From Chitinophaga solisilvae (GTDB lineage Bacteria > Bacteroidota > Bacteroidia > Chitinophagales > Chitinophagaceae): a stretch of 64,000 bases of DNA. Numbering within the stretch: position 1 is the stretch's first letter; every line of letters begins with the position of its first letter. Below the pieces are notes generated by a model, which saw nothing but the letters and a program-made list of their open reading frames with translations, had not been told where the DNA came from and ran no database searches. Positions 1 to 8,833 of the stretch are shown one piece after another. The stretch covers positions 186,001-250,000 of the forward strand of contig NZ_JAABOK010000012.1 in the NCBI RefSeq assembly GCF_009928525.1, given 5' to 3'. Made by a program: the position numbers and the translations under genes.

Positions 1-1
1 A

Positions 2-1606
2 CTAACGCTGACGGCTATACTAACAACAGCCGCCGCACAACAAAAGCAGCCCAACATCATTCTCATCCTGGTAGATGATATGGGATATGCGGATCTGGGG
101 GCCTACGGCTCGGAGATACATACACCTCACCTGGACCGCCTGGCGCAGGAAGGGTTGCGGCTGAAGGAATTTTATAACAACGCCATCTGTGCACCTACGC
201 GGGCATCGTTGCTGACAGGCCAGTACCAGCACAAAGCGGGTGTCGGCTATTTTGATGTAAACCTGGGATTGCCCGCTTATCAGGGTTTTCTGAACCGGGA
301 ATCCCTGACGCTGGCAGAAGTGCTGAAAACAGCAGGTTACAGCACGCTGATGTCCGGTAAGTGGCATGTAGGGAACGACAGCCTATCATGGCCTAACCAG
401 CGCGGCTTTGAAAAATATTATGGCGTTATCGGTGGCGGCGCAGACTACTTCGATGCAAAGCCACTTCCGCTGGGTGGCGGGCAGTATCCGGTATTGCTCG
501 TAGAAAATAATAAGCGCCTGCATCCGGCAGATAACAGTTACTACTTCACCGATGAAATAGCTAACCATGCCGTGCAATACCTCGATGAGCAAAACCATAC
601 CAACAAGCCCTTCTTTCTGTATCTCGCATTTAATGCGCCGCACTGGCCGTTGCAGGCGCTCCCTGAAGATATGGCCAGGTACCGGGGAAAATATGACATA
701 GGCTGGGATTCCCTGCGTCGGCAGCGCCTGACCCGGCAGGCGGAGCTGGGGCTGCTCTCCCCGCAGCAGACGGTAGCTGCCCGCGATGAAGAAGTGCCGG
801 AATGGAATAGTCTTACCTACGATGAGAAACAATTATGGAAAGCTAAAATGGAAGTCTACGCCGCCATGGTAGATCGTATGGATCAGGGTGTGGGCAAGGT
901 GCTGGATAAAGTCAAAGCCCTGAAAAAAGATGATAATACACTGGTGATATTTATTTCCGACAACGGTGCGCCGGCAGAAGATGTTGCGCACTGGGGCCGT
1001 AAAGCCGCCAGGAATACAGGTCCGGTAGGTACTGCAGGATCATTTGAATCGCAGGGTAAGAACTGGTCATTTGTATCCAACACGCCTTTCCGTTCCTTTA
1101 AGAGCTTTATGTACGAAGGAGGTATCAGTTCCCCGTTTATCGCCTGGTTTCCGCGCCATATCAAGGCGGGCAGCATTGCGCAGGGTACAGCTCACCTGAT
1201 AGATCTGGCGCCTACCTTTTACGAGTTGGCGGGGGTGAAATATCCTGCTGAATATCGTCACGTAACCACCAATGCCCTGCCGGGAAAGAGCCTTGTCCGG
1301 CTGCTTTTTGAAGGAACGCCGCTGAACAGGCCAGAGCCTGTGTTCTGGGAGCGTGCCGGCAACCGGGCTGTCCGTAGAGGTAAATGGAAGCTGGTATCTG
1401 CTTACCCGCAATATCGCTGGGAGTTGTACGACCTGGATAAAGACCGCGGCGAAACCAATGATGTAGCTGCAGCCAATACACAGGTAGTAAATGAGCTGTC
1501 GGCCGCCTATTTTGAGTGGGCGAAGAAAACCGGTGTGGTAGAGTTTGACCGCATTAAGCCCGCATCCATATTTGATAAAACGCCTGCAAAGAAAACGGGC
1601 AACTGA
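2..1606 (+). CDS. Arylsulfatase family sulfatase, 5' end outside window
   Basis: The reading frame is already open at the window edge, and the visible start reads as the tail of a signal peptide (ending A-A-A-Q-Q) followed by the sulfatase opening N-I-I-L-I-L-V-D-D with its metal-binding Asp pair, so the true start lies upstream. The C-A-P-T-R-A-S motif (Cys codon 188-190) fits the C-x-P/A-x-R sulfatase signature whose Cys becomes formylglycine. The C-terminal part ends with the W-E-L-Y-D-L family signature. Sulfatases of this kind hydrolyse sulfate esters of glycans or small molecules in the periplasm. No formylglycine-generating enzyme is visible here, and the substrate cannot be told from sequence. 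Confidence 0.93.
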   Translation, partial: LTLTAILTTAAAQQKQPNIILILVDDMGYADLGAYGSEIHTPHLDRLAQEGLRLKEFYNNAICAPTRASLLTGQYQHKAGVGYFDVNLGLPAYQGFLNRESLTLAEVLKTAGYSTLMSGKWHVGNDSLSWPNQRGFEKYYGVIGGGADYFDAKPLPLGGGQYPVLLVENNKRLHPADNSYYFTDEIANHAVQYLDEQNHTNKPFFLYLAFNAPHWPLQALPEDMARYRGKYDIGWDSLRRQRLTRQAELGLLSPQQTVAARDEEVPEWNSLTYDEKQLWKAKMEVYAAMVDRMDQGVGKVLDKVKALKKDDNTLVIFISDNGAPAEDVAHWGRKAARNTGPVGTAGSFESQGKNWSFVSNTPFRSFKSFMYEGGISSPFIAWFPRHIKAGSIAQGTAHLIDLAPTFYELAGVKYPAEYRHVTTNALPGKSLVRLLFEGTPLNRPEPVFWERAGNRAVRRGKWKLVSAYPQYRWELYDLDKDRGETNDVAAANTQVVNELSAAYFEWAKKTGVVEFDRIKPASIFDKTPAKKTGN

Positions 1607-1636
1607 TGATGGGATTATTGGAGATATTATGATTTG

Positions 1637-1685
1637 AGATTTGACCGGAGCGGAGTTGATGTGGTTTTCGTTGCCGGTCAGATCT
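1637..1685. terminator. Hairpin after the sulfatase gene
   Basis: A 12-nt arm (1637-1648) pairs with 1674-1685 apart from one G-T wobble, around a 25-nt loop, followed by an A/T-rich tract. The left side contains the word GATTTGAGATTTGA, which resembles the outer arms of the large hairpins elsewhere in the window, so it may be a degenerate member of that family used as a terminator. Confidence 0.45.
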
Positions 1686-1786
1686 TAAAAAATAATTTTT
1701 TAAAATAATATTTATTGATGAAACGTTTGTTGGTGGCTTGTTTGGAGCGATGCGGGTTTGTTGTTGCGGAAAAATTTTTACAGAAA

Positions 1787-1819
1787 TTTGTTTTTATGTC
1801 AAACTTATGCCTACATTTG
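1787..1819 (+). promoter_or_regulatory. Bacteroidota-type promoter of tRNA-Pro
   Basis: TTTG (1787-1790), a 21-nt spacer, then TACATTTG (1812-1819), matching the Bacteroidota sigma factor consensus TTTG/TANNTTTG. The same arrangement with the same spacing precedes the second tRNA-Pro copy. The transcript would carry a leader of roughly 70 nt, which includes a small GATCT-GAAA-AGATC hairpin followed by T residues. Confidence 0.75.
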
Positions 1820-1892
1820 CACTCCACAATTGAAGAAACAGGGGATCTGAAAAGATCTTTTTGGAGCTGAAAGAGTGGCCCGGAAAGGGATT

Positions 1893-1966
1893 CGGGGCGT
1901 AGCGTAGCCCGGTATCGCGCCTGCTTTGGGAGCAGGAGGTCGCAGGTTCGAATCCTGCCGCCCCGA
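1893..1966 (+). tRNA. tRNA-Pro (anticodon TGG)
   Basis: A complete 74-nt cloverleaf: acceptor CGGGGCG pairs with CGCCCCG, D-arm, anticodon stem CCTGC/GCAGG with loop TTTGGGA giving TGG, and T-arm with loop TTCGAAT. CCA is not encoded. An identical copy lies about 28 kb downstream. Confidence 0.97.
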
Positions 1967-1972
1967 CCGAAG

Positions 1973-2008
1973 AAAGAGCCATCTGAATATTCAGATGGCT
2001 CTTTTCTA
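1973..2008 (+). terminator. Intrinsic terminator of tRNA-Pro
   Basis: A perfect 14-bp stem (1973-1986 with 1991-2004), 4-nt loop, followed by a T-rich stretch directly downstream of the tRNA. Confidence 0.85.
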
Positions 2009-2073
2009 TTTAAGCTGATATGACTTCCTTTTCCCCCAAAGAAAATCTTATCCGTACATCATAGCGTACGTTA

Positions 2074-3558
2074 CTAATTACGATGTACAACAACTTTCTC
2101 GCTGTAGATTTTTCCATCTTTTGCCAATACCCGGAGAATATAATTTCCTGATGACACAGAAGGTGGTAAGTTGATTACCGGATTGGTGGTGTTGATTTTG
2201 AAGACTTCTTTCCCGGATATATCGGTTAGTGTGATGAGGTTACCATCAGGATCGAGTTTAGATTTGATAATGATCAAGCCGGTTGTTGGATTAGGGTACA
2301 GTTGGAGCGACTGAGTTTTAGCCGTATGAGCGGTTAAGGCCGTTGTATGGATATTGGGCGCTGGCGTAGCGGTAGAATCGGGTACCTGATAAGAGTTCCA
2401 GTATGCAGTTACTTCCTGGGCTGTTAGGGCACGATCATAAAAAACCAAATCGTCCAGGTATTGTTGATTGAGCGTTACACCTGTGGGACGTGGGATATTT
2501 GGGAGAGTAGGGTCTTTTGCAGGCTTGCTGCCAGTTAATCTGGGAGATCCATTAAGATAGTATGAAATTAGGTTGTCTTTGAGCGTAATGACAACGTGAT
2601 GGTATTTATCTGCATTCGAGGCGGGTACAATAGCATCAGATATGGCCGGGAAAGGGTGCCCCAACGGCTGCACATATATTCCAATAGTTGCTATTTTATT
2701 GTTATCAGATCTTTGTGTAATTATCCAGTAGTCATAGGTTATTGATAGCGTGGAGCTGTTATTAATGCTTTTGGTCCAAAAGGCGATGGTAAATTCGTCT
2801 GCCTTTACCGGTAATGTAGGCATTGTAAATGAGCTGTTGGTAAGGTTAGTATCTGCTGCGGCAGTTCTGCAGATAGCATTATCTGTGTACGCAAGCCGGT
2901 TGGTAACAGCATTAAAATGATTGGGAGAATAATCGTTGGTGTTCAGGTCTAATGGATAATAGGCCAATGGACTGGCGGGAGGGGTCACACAGTGATTGGT
3001 CGGAAGGGTCTCATAATAAACATAGTATATTCTTAAACTATCACCCAGCGAAAGCAGGCCGCCATCGAGTTCAATGCCCACACGGTCAAAATTTTTTGAG
3101 GTAAAAAAGGTGTAGGTAAATCGGGTAGAATCCGCATTGTAACCGATACTGGTACTGTCAATGTAACGGGTATCTCCGTTGGAACCCAAGCCCTGGAGGG
3201 TTCTGATACTCACATGTCCCAATAATTTTAGGGAGAATCCTCTGCCCCTGCCAAGGCCTACCACAATTTTGGAAACGGCGTTAGTCTGCATTTGCGGGAA
3301 GCCCAGCATCTGCGTAATAGAACCTCCTAATGCACTGGTGTTGATTACCAATGTAGCATAATCGTTTTCATTACTGCCGACACTGCCTTGTGGGTTGAGG
3401 ACCTGACAGCTTCCGCAGCCTGCCACCTGTTCAACGGTCTCTGAACTGGCGTATATTTTAGTTTGTGAACTAGCTGGAATATAACAGTATACAGATATGA
3501 GCATAGTGATGACCATACTCTTCAGGAGTAGGATCGGAAGGGAAATTGTTTTTTTCAT
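2074..3558 (-). CDS. LamG-domain surface protein with T9SS type A sorting signal
   Basis: A 494-residue secreted protein. A signal peptide occupies about residues 1-31 (M-K-K-T start, hydrophobic core, S-S-Q). A roughly 160-residue region without a recognised fold follows, then a LamG/concanavalin-like jellyroll from about residue 195 (opening L-A-Y-Y-P-L-D) to 385. The last 75 residues begin L-Y-P-N-P-T and end in a V-V-V-H strand, the classic type A C-terminal domain recognised by the type IX secretion system. I infer a cell-surface or released protein that binds glycan or matrix. It is transcribed alone, with a long divergent upstream region towards the lipase gene. Confidence 0.88.
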   Translation of the reverse strand: MKKTISLPILLLKSMVITMLISVYCYIPASSQTKIYASSETVEQVAGCGSCQVLNPQGSVGSNENDYATLVINTSALGGSITQMLGFPQMQTNAVSKIVVGLGRGRGFSLKLLGHVSIRTLQGLGSNGDTRYIDSTSIGYNADSTRFTYTFFTSKNFDRVGIELDGGLLSLGDSLRIYYVYYETLPTNHCVTPPASPLAYYPLDLNTNDYSPNHFNAVTNRLAYTDNAICRTAAADTNLTNSSFTMPTLPVKADEFTIAFWTKSINNSSTLSITYDYWIITQRSDNNKIATIGIYVQPLGHPFPAISDAIVPASNADKYHHVVITLKDNLISYYLNGSPRLTGSKPAKDPTLPNIPRPTGVTLNQQYLDDLVFYDRALTAQEVTAYWNSYQVPDSTATPAPNIHTTALTAHTAKTQSLQLYPNPTTGLIIIKSKLDPDGNLITLTDISGKEVFKINTTNPVINLPPSVSSGNYILRVLAKDGKIYSEKVVVHRN

Positions 3559-4248
3559 GGGATGTAGATTTAACGCATTGATAAATGATTTTGATAATTG
3601 GGTTATACGATGTTTTAAATTGCCAGGATAACGGAGGATACTTTATTAAAAATAGTAATGCTGATACGAAGGCACAATGCAGAGGAAAAACAGTGTGTAA
3701 AAGATAGGTGCTTCATTTAGTAGCAAGCCATTGGTGCAATGGTATTCTGGTAAATCCTTATTTGGCAAAAAAAGAATTATTCTTGTCTTTCTCCGACTGT
3801 TTTGTACAGTATTGCGCAATTTTGTTCATATTTGCTATAATAAAGTTCGAAATTTGTCGCGTTCTCCCGACCGGAAAAAGTCTTAATATTCTTGTCAAAA
3901 AAAGATTAAGACTTTTTTCGTTTATATAAATCTGTATGCTATGCTGATAGCGTTTAGCCCCCCGGCCGAACCTGTTTAAGCGATTCCCATAATGTACTGT
4001 TATCTTTCAGTAGTCAGCAATAATGGCCGGACAAGTAGTATTCAAATCATTGCATCCTTTATTTCGCGATAATGTATTCCTTTCCGTTTTTGCTGCCTGA
4101 TGCGGCAGGCCAGATGGCTGCCGGATCTAAATGTTATTTTGTTGGTAAAAGAAGAAAAAAATACTAATTTGGAGTCCTTACTTAATGAAAGAAAACCTTA
4201 TAGTATCCCAAAAGTTAATTCATTTTTCACCCTCAAAACCATTTTTCC
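3559..4248. other. 690-nt intergenic region between divergent genes
   Basis: No convincing protein gene. It contains the TTCGAAATTTGT/terminator module described separately, and the divergent promoters of the LamG protein and lipase genes must lie here. A possible -33 TTTG at 4138-4141 with a degenerate -7 (TAATTTG, 4165-4171) could serve the lipase gene. Confidence 0.4.
3842..3918 (+). ncRNA. Candidate small RNA: TTCGAAATTTGT module plus strong terminator
   Basis: AAGTTCGAAATTTGT (3843-3857) is followed after 17 nt by a perfect 13-bp terminator stem (3875-3887 with 3905-3917) ending in T residues. A TTTG at 3801-3804 and near-consensus CATATTTG at 3828-3835 could start an RNA of about 80 nt. 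The same 15-nt word followed by a terminator at similar spacing recurs at 31354-31416. The TTCGAAA piece resembles a tRNA T-loop, so a tRNA remnant is an alternative. Confidence 0.35.
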
Positions 4249-5199
4249 ATGGAAACTCAATCCCAATCCCAATCGGTAGCCATTTCGCTGTCAGAAGCAA
4301 TTAAGTATGCTAAATTAGTCGATCTGGCAGACCTTGTTTTCAAACTGGCCGTAAAGAATAGTGATACGAATGCGCAGCAAAATCCTTCCATACTAGCCTA
4401 CAGGAATGTGTTAAGAAGTAAGACCTATCAGTTGCAGGTAGACACGAACTTTGAGCTGCAATACAAATTATTGTATAACATCCAGACGATGGAGAATGGC
4501 TCCCCGGTATTTTATGGTTTTATAGCGCAGAATAAGAGTACTAATGACTATGTAATCACTTTCCGCGGTACAGAAACCATATCAGAAATCGGTTCAGACG
4601 ATTATATCGTGCCAACTACCTTTAATGAGTTCAGCAACAACGCACAGGTACCAGCCGGATTTTACGATCTTTATGAATCAGCTGTAGTCACATCACTGCC
4701 CCACGATACTAATCAGGTATCTGTACCGCTAAAGAATGTTGCAGCTAATCCGGTGAGTATTATGCCGGATATTCAGAAAGTGCTGACAGTGGTTGCGGGC
4801 CATAGCCTGGGAGCTACAATAGCCACCTATTTCGCTGCCGCTGTTTCCGTTGGGCAGGATAAAGATATAGATCTCAGCATTTATACGTTTGCATCACCGA
4901 TGACAGGTGATAAAACCTTCAGCGACACATTTAACAGCAACGTTGGCAGAAGCCAGCGGGTGTATAATGTGCCGGATAACGTTCCCAATCTTCCGCAGTG
5001 GTTTATAAACGGTAAGAATATCTATACCCAGGTAGCCAAGGCTTACAAGGTGGACTCAACAAATGATTCCAATGTAGTCAGCGGCGCCGGATGTGCACAC
5101 CAGCTGCCGGTTTACCAGTATTTATTGGAGAAACTCAATGGAAATACGAACCCTGGTATACTGAACGACGGATTTACTGATTGTAATAGCGGAAGTTAG
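4249..5199 (+). CDS. Class 3 lipase-like alpha/beta hydrolase
   Basis: A 316-residue protein with the lipase class 3 pattern: F-R-G-T-E near residue 105 (oxyanion side), the nucleophile elbow G-H-S-L-G at residues 184-188 with Ser186, an F-A-S-P strand end near 215 preceding D-N-V-P-N-L-P, and a late His (C-A-H-Q) consistent with the catalytic His. No signal peptide is visible and the N-terminus is Ser/Gln-rich, so location is uncertain. The family hydrolyses triacylglycerol or phospholipid esters. The gene is transcribed alone and is followed by a strong terminator. Confidence 0.85.
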   Translation: METQSQSQSVAISLSEAIKYAKLVDLADLVFKLAVKNSDTNAQQNPSILAYRNVLRSKTYQLQVDTNFELQYKLLYNIQTMENGSPVFYGFIAQNKSTNDYVITFRGTETISEIGSDDYIVPTTFNEFSNNAQVPAGFYDLYESAVVTSLPHDTNQVSVPLKNVAANPVSIMPDIQKVLTVVAGHSLGATIATYFAAAVSVGQDKDIDLSIYTFASPMTGDKTFSDTFNSNVGRSQRVYNVPDNVPNLPQWFINGKNIYTQVAKAYKVDSTNDSNVVSGAGCAHQLPVYQYLLEKLNGNTNPGILNDGFTDCNSGS

Positions 5200-5228
5200 T
5201 AAGATGGCATCCTGATGATATCATCTGG

Positions 5229-5259
5229 AAAGCCCTGCTTGTAAGGCAGGGCTTTATTA
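5229..5259 (+). terminator. Terminator of the lipase gene
   Basis: A perfect 10-bp GC-rich stem (5229-5238 with 5246-5255), 7-nt loop, followed by ATTATT. Confidence 0.8.
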
Positions 5260-5614
5260 TTTGTTACCCGTACTCCGGAGATTAACAATCCATTCACGGG
5301 TAAACGCAGGAGCGCTTTGCCTGTAGCAGATAAGTATACCGTCAATGGTCAATATCTGATAATAATCTGGTAATATTCATACTGCCTCCGTAGCGATTCT
5401 AGTTAACTTTGATACCAATCAGCAGCTTCCAGTACAAAGAAATAGCTTCGTTTTTGTTTAATAGCATCCAAAGGGTCTGACAGGTGATAATAAGTTAAAT
5501 GCTCCGGTAATTATCAACCAGCAATATGCTGCTGCACTTTATTAAATTTTCAGATAGCGTCTTACGAATAGCAGTCAATGATTTTTTATTGTTTAATCCT
5601 GTATACCTCCCACT
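5260..5614. other. 355-nt gene-free stretch
   Basis: I see no coding or RNA feature. The promoter of the following small peptide gene is presumably here, but no clear TANNTTTG element with a -33 partner stands out. Confidence 0.4.
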
Positions 5615-5863
5615 ATGAAAAAGAAAAAAATCACTACCCCCCTGGTGCTTAAGAAGAGCATCATTGTCAATCTGGGAGCGGTTGTCAGTGGCGGCGGTGA
5701 GCCTGCTACGATGCCCGTCAAAACCTACAGGTGTCCCACCTGCGGGCCTCCCTGTACAACACCTGATCCGTTACCTAATCTGCAATCCTGTGAATGTGGC
5801 ATGACCACTTTCCAGAACACTTACATTCCCTGCACTACGCGGCCGGGGCATATTTGCGGATAA
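5615..5863 (+). CDS. Orphan class I lanthipeptide-like precursor
   Basis: An 82-residue peptide. The N-terminus M-K-K-K-K-I-x-x-P-L-V-L-K-K and a Gly-Gly-Gly at about residues 26-28 form a leader like those of Bacteroidota class I lanthipeptide precursors. The C-terminal 54 residues hold seven Cys (C-P-T-C-G-P-P-C, C-E-C, and two later ones) and many Thr, suitable for thioether or disulfide formation. No LanB, LanC or protease gene is adjacent, so any modification must act in trans. A small zinc-ribbon protein is a less likely alternative because of the leader and the uneven Cys spacing. Confidence 0.65.
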   Translation: MKKKKITTPLVLKKSIIVNLGAVVSGGGEPATMPVKTYRCPTCGPPCTTPDPLPNLQSCECGMTTFQNTYIPCTTRPGHICG

Positions 5864-5881
5864 GCGGCATTCGGGAAATGA

Positions 5882-5918
5882 AAAAGGGTCTTCAAATCCG
5901 TGATTTGAAGACCCTTTT
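5882..5918. terminator. Bidirectional terminator
   Basis: A near-perfect hairpin AAAAGGGTCTTCAAATC / GATTTGAAGACCCTTTT with a 3-nt loop between convergent genes; A- and T-runs at the ends would serve both strands. Confidence 0.85.
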
Positions 5919-5946
5919 GAATCTGCTATATAACTGCTGTATGCTG

Positions 5947-6399
5947 CTAATTCTTTTCCTTCAGATGATGTTGCCAGCCTGCCGCTAATCCTGCATGAAC
6001 CGTTCTCCTGGTTTTTTTGCAGAAGTCCAGATACGAGACTGTTACTCTTATCAGGTGATGCGAGGCTTTAACCCGCAGGCATCTGCTCAGCTGCATGTCC
6101 TGTGTTAATGCTTCAATCATCTGAATGGGCTTTAAGTAATAGGCTTCGCTGCTGTCTGGTTCCTGCAGGTCCCAGTAAGTACCGGCAATGTTATTGCAGG
6201 AAATAATGTAGATATCGATGACGGGCACGCCGGTTTTCAGGTAGGCATAATCTATATCTGTCAGCAGCTCTTCGGCAATTTCCAGCGCATTGTAATAGTA
6301 ACTGATGCTTTCCCGGTACCGGTTAAGGTGATATAACCGGTTGCCTTCTTCGGTCTGTTGTTTCCAGGCGGCCTCTTTTTGCAGTAATTCCGGTTTCAT
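5947..6399 (-). CDS. Small TPR-like protein of unknown function, coupled to sodB
   Basis: A 150-residue soluble protein with amphipathic helices resembling one to two tetratricopeptide repeats (residues about 15-60, G-N-R-L-Y-H-L-N-R-Y-R-E-S-I followed by Y-Y-N-A-L-E-I-A). I do not recognise a specific family. Its start overlaps the stop of the superoxide dismutase gene by four bases (ATGA), indicating translational coupling and a shared mRNA, so it may act in the same oxidative or metal response. Confidence 0.7.
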   Translation of the reverse strand: MKPELLQKEAAWKQQTEEGNRLYHLNRYRESISYYYNALEIAEELLTDIDYAYLKTGVPVIDIYIISCNNIAGTYWDLQEPDSSEAYYLKPIQMIEALTQDMQLSRCLRVKASHHLIRVTVSYLDFCKKTRRTVHAGLAAGWQHHLKEKN

Positions 6400-7004
6400 A
6401 ATGCCAGGCTTTTGAGGTTACTGTTGCAGAAATCCCAGTTGACTACATCCCAGAAGCCTTCAATGAATTTATTCCGGGCATTACGGTAATCAATATAGTA
6501 GGCATGCTCCCATACGTCCAGCGTAAGCAGGGGCGTTTGCCTTGCGGTCACCGGTGTGTTGGCATCCTTTAATGCAAGTATTTCCAGTTTGCCCTGCTGA
6601 TTTTGTACCAGCCATGTCCATCCGGCGCCGAAGAGCCTGAGAGCGGTGTCAGAGAACTGCTGGCGGAAAGCGTCGAAACTGCCGAAATCACGGTCAATCA
6701 GCTGCTGTAACTGACCGGTGGGGGTACGGCCTCCATCGGGAGAAAGACAGTGCCAGAAGAAGCTGTGGTTCCAGTGCTGCGCTGCATTGTTGAAAACAGG
6801 GACCTGCTGCTGTGCAAAAGCTGACTGGATAATTTCTTCCACTGTCATGTCAGACATGGGAGTATCTTTCACCAGCCCTTCCAGATTTTTTACGTAGGCG
6901 GCATGATGTTTCCCGTAATGATACTCAAAGGTTTCAGCTGTAATGTAAGGTTGCAGCGATTCCTGTGCATAAGGAAGTGCTGGTAACTGTAAGGTTATAT
7001 TCAT
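6396..7004 (-). CDS. sodB: Fe-type superoxide dismutase
   Basis: A 202-residue cytoplasmic enzyme that dismutates superoxide. The N-terminal helix with Y-H-Y-G-K-H-H, the H-W-N-H-S-F-F-W-H block and the D-V-W-E-H-A-Y-Y metal-binding block (Asp and His ligands) are all present at the usual positions and the length is typical. The Q in A-A-Q-H-W-N-H and A-G-W-T-W-L fit the iron type, though cambialistic use of Mn cannot be excluded. The promoter region carries a metalloregulator-like palindrome, and a small TPR-like gene is coupled downstream. Confidence 0.95.
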   Translation of the reverse strand: MNITLQLPALPYAQESLQPYITAETFEYHYGKHHAAYVKNLEGLVKDTPMSDMTVEEIIQSAFAQQQVPVFNNAAQHWNHSFFWHCLSPDGGRTPTGQLQQLIDRDFGSFDAFRQQFSDTALRLFGAGWTWLVQNQQGKLEILALKDANTPVTARQTPLLTLDVWEHAYYIDYRNARNKFIEGFWDVVNWDFCNSNLKSLAL

Positions 7005-7142
7005 TTTTCCGTTTTTTACATTTGTTTACGGCTCATCAGGGCAAAGTATGCCCTGCACCGGCAACGTGGCCGGTGCTGCTGATACAGACTTCTCTTTTTT
7101 TATTGCTATTACCGGCCAATTTCTATAATTATTTTAGATTGG

Positions 7143-7169
7143 CAAAAATAAAAAATTAGACAAGTCTAA
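7143..7169 (-). promoter_or_regulatory. sodB promoter with DtxR-like operator
   Basis: On the minus strand a -7 element TATTTTTG (7150-7143) lies just downstream of a perfect palindrome TTAGAC-AA-GTCTAA (7156-7169). The palindrome therefore sits in the -7/-33 spacer, where a bound repressor would block RNA polymerase. Its shape resembles boxes of DtxR/MntR-family iron or manganese repressors. No canonical -33 TTTG is seen. Confidence 0.5.
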
Positions 7170-7300
7170 AATAAAACGGGTGATTTGAATGCGGCAGATT
7201 AAATTATCATGTCTTCATGCTTCTGTACACAAGCACTATAATTTACTATCTTACTAATCTTACAAGACTGCCACAACACGTCTAAAAAACAGCTGTCATC

Positions 7301-8815
7301 ATGAAAAGTAAACTTGTCTTGTTTTTTATCCTGCTGGCTGTAACAGCAACATCGCAGGCACAGGATACCGTGAGAAGATTTTTTGATACCGGAAAACTGG
7401 ATACTATCAGCTCCGGTATCTTAAAAGAAAAAAGACTGATACAGGTATTTGTTCCTGCTACTTACAAACCCGGCAGTAAGGATAAATATGATGTGCTGTA
7501 TGTACTGGATGGCGGAAACTGGAACACCGGCCTGATAATGAAAGTGCAGCATTTCCTGGAAGATGAGAAATATATGCCGCCCATCATTGTGGTAAGTATC
7601 CTGGGAATAGACCGCAACAAAGACCTGACGCCGACACATATCAGGGACTGGAATACTTCCGGCGGAGCAGATAAATTTCTCGGTTTTATAAAAGAAGAAC
7701 TGATACCGCATATCAACAGCAACTATCCTTCCAGCGGTGATAACGCCCTCTGGGGACATTCATTGGGCGGACTGTTTGTTATCAACGCCCTCCTGCAGGC
7801 GCCGCAGACTTTTAAATCCTACATTGCTGCGGACCCCAGCCTCTGGTGGGATAACTGTTATATACAGGGAATAGCGCCGGATAAATTACCCGCACTGGCA
7901 GGCAGACCAACTACCCTGTTCATCAGCGGAAGAGCCGGAAATGAAGGAAAGAATATGAAGATAGATTCGATGGATGCGGTACTGAAGAAAATGGCGCCGG
8001 CAGACCTTAGCTGGAAAAGCATTCCCTATCCGGATGAAACACACAGCTCCATCAGATTAAAAACTATTTACGACGGCCTGAAATTTTCCTACGGCTGGCA
8101 CGACGGGCAGCTGGAATTTCATCCGGAGAATGGTATCATCATTAAAAATCAACCGCTGAAAGTATGGTTTTTCAGTGATACCACCGCTGTGCGATATACC
8201 CTGAATGGAACCGTGCCGGAAAGAACCGCAGCAACCATATCCCCGGAAATTACGCTGACGGATGCTACTACCCTGTACATCAAACAGTTTACCAACCGCG
8301 CCCGGTACGATAAGCTAAGATCCGGCAACTTTACCGCCGGAAAGGCCATGACGCCGGTATCCCGGCCGGTTGGCGTCCGGCCGGGCGGATTTCATTATGC
8401 TTACTATGAAGTGCCATGGGATACGCTGCAAAGCCTGAAATCCCTGCAACCACAACAGACAGGAATACTGAGCCCGGGTTTTGAAAATAAACTTCCCCGG
8501 AAAAAAAATTATGCCCTGCTGATTGACGGTCTGCTGGAAACACAGGAAGAAGGCTACTATATTTTTGCACTGGATGCAGACGCCGGTTCGAAACTGTATC
8601 TGAACAATCAGCTGCTCATACGCTGGGAAGGCTCTGCCAGCAAGCGTACTACTTCTTATATACTTCCGCTGAAAAAAGGATTTTATCAGCTCCGGCTGGA
8701 ATATCTGCGCAAACAGGAAGACCTGCATCTGAAACTGGGATATGTTACTCCGCGTAATCTGCAGGAAAAAAAGGTAATTCCTGTTCCGCCTGACCTGCAA
8801 TACAGTACTCAGTAA
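7301..8815 (+). CDS. Secreted esterase with chitobiase-like and PA14-like C-terminal domains
   Basis: A 504-residue protein. A signal peptide (about 1-20, ending S-Q-A-Q) precedes an esterase D/enterochelin-esterase-type alpha/beta hydrolase: L-Y-V-L-D-G near residue 65 and the nucleophile motif G-H-S-L-G-G at 152-157 (Ser154); a candidate His is in D-E-T-H-S near 250. Residues about 280-345 look like the small beta domain found at the C-terminus of chitobiases. Residues about 370-490 resemble a PA14 carbohydrate-binding domain (L-L-I-D-G, D-A-D-A-G-S-K-L-Y-L-N-N, L-I-R-W-E-G). It probably removes acyl or feruloyl-type esters from a polysaccharide outside the inner membrane. Confidence 0.85.
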   Translation: MKSKLVLFFILLAVTATSQAQDTVRRFFDTGKLDTISSGILKEKRLIQVFVPATYKPGSKDKYDVLYVLDGGNWNTGLIMKVQHFLEDEKYMPPIIVVSILGIDRNKDLTPTHIRDWNTSGGADKFLGFIKEELIPHINSNYPSSGDNALWGHSLGGLFVINALLQAPQTFKSYIAADPSLWWDNCYIQGIAPDKLPALAGRPTTLFISGRAGNEGKNMKIDSMDAVLKKMAPADLSWKSIPYPDETHSSIRLKTIYDGLKFSYGWHDGQLEFHPENGIIIKNQPLKVWFFSDTTAVRYTLNGTVPERTAATISPEITLTDATTLYIKQFTNRARYDKLRSGNFTAGKAMTPVSRPVGVRPGGFHYAYYEVPWDTLQSLKSLQPQQTGILSPGFENKLPRKKNYALLIDGLLETQEEGYYIFALDADAGSKLYLNNQLLIRWEGSASKRTTSYILPLKKGFYQLRLEYLRKQEDLHLKLGYVTPRNLQEKKVIPVPPDLQYSTQ

Positions 8816-8833
8816 CAGACGGCGCCGGCAGGT

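Noticed and set aside
3708..3929. Open frame of 73 codons in the lipase upstream region
   Set aside because: It runs across a perfect terminator hairpin and shows no protein-like composition.
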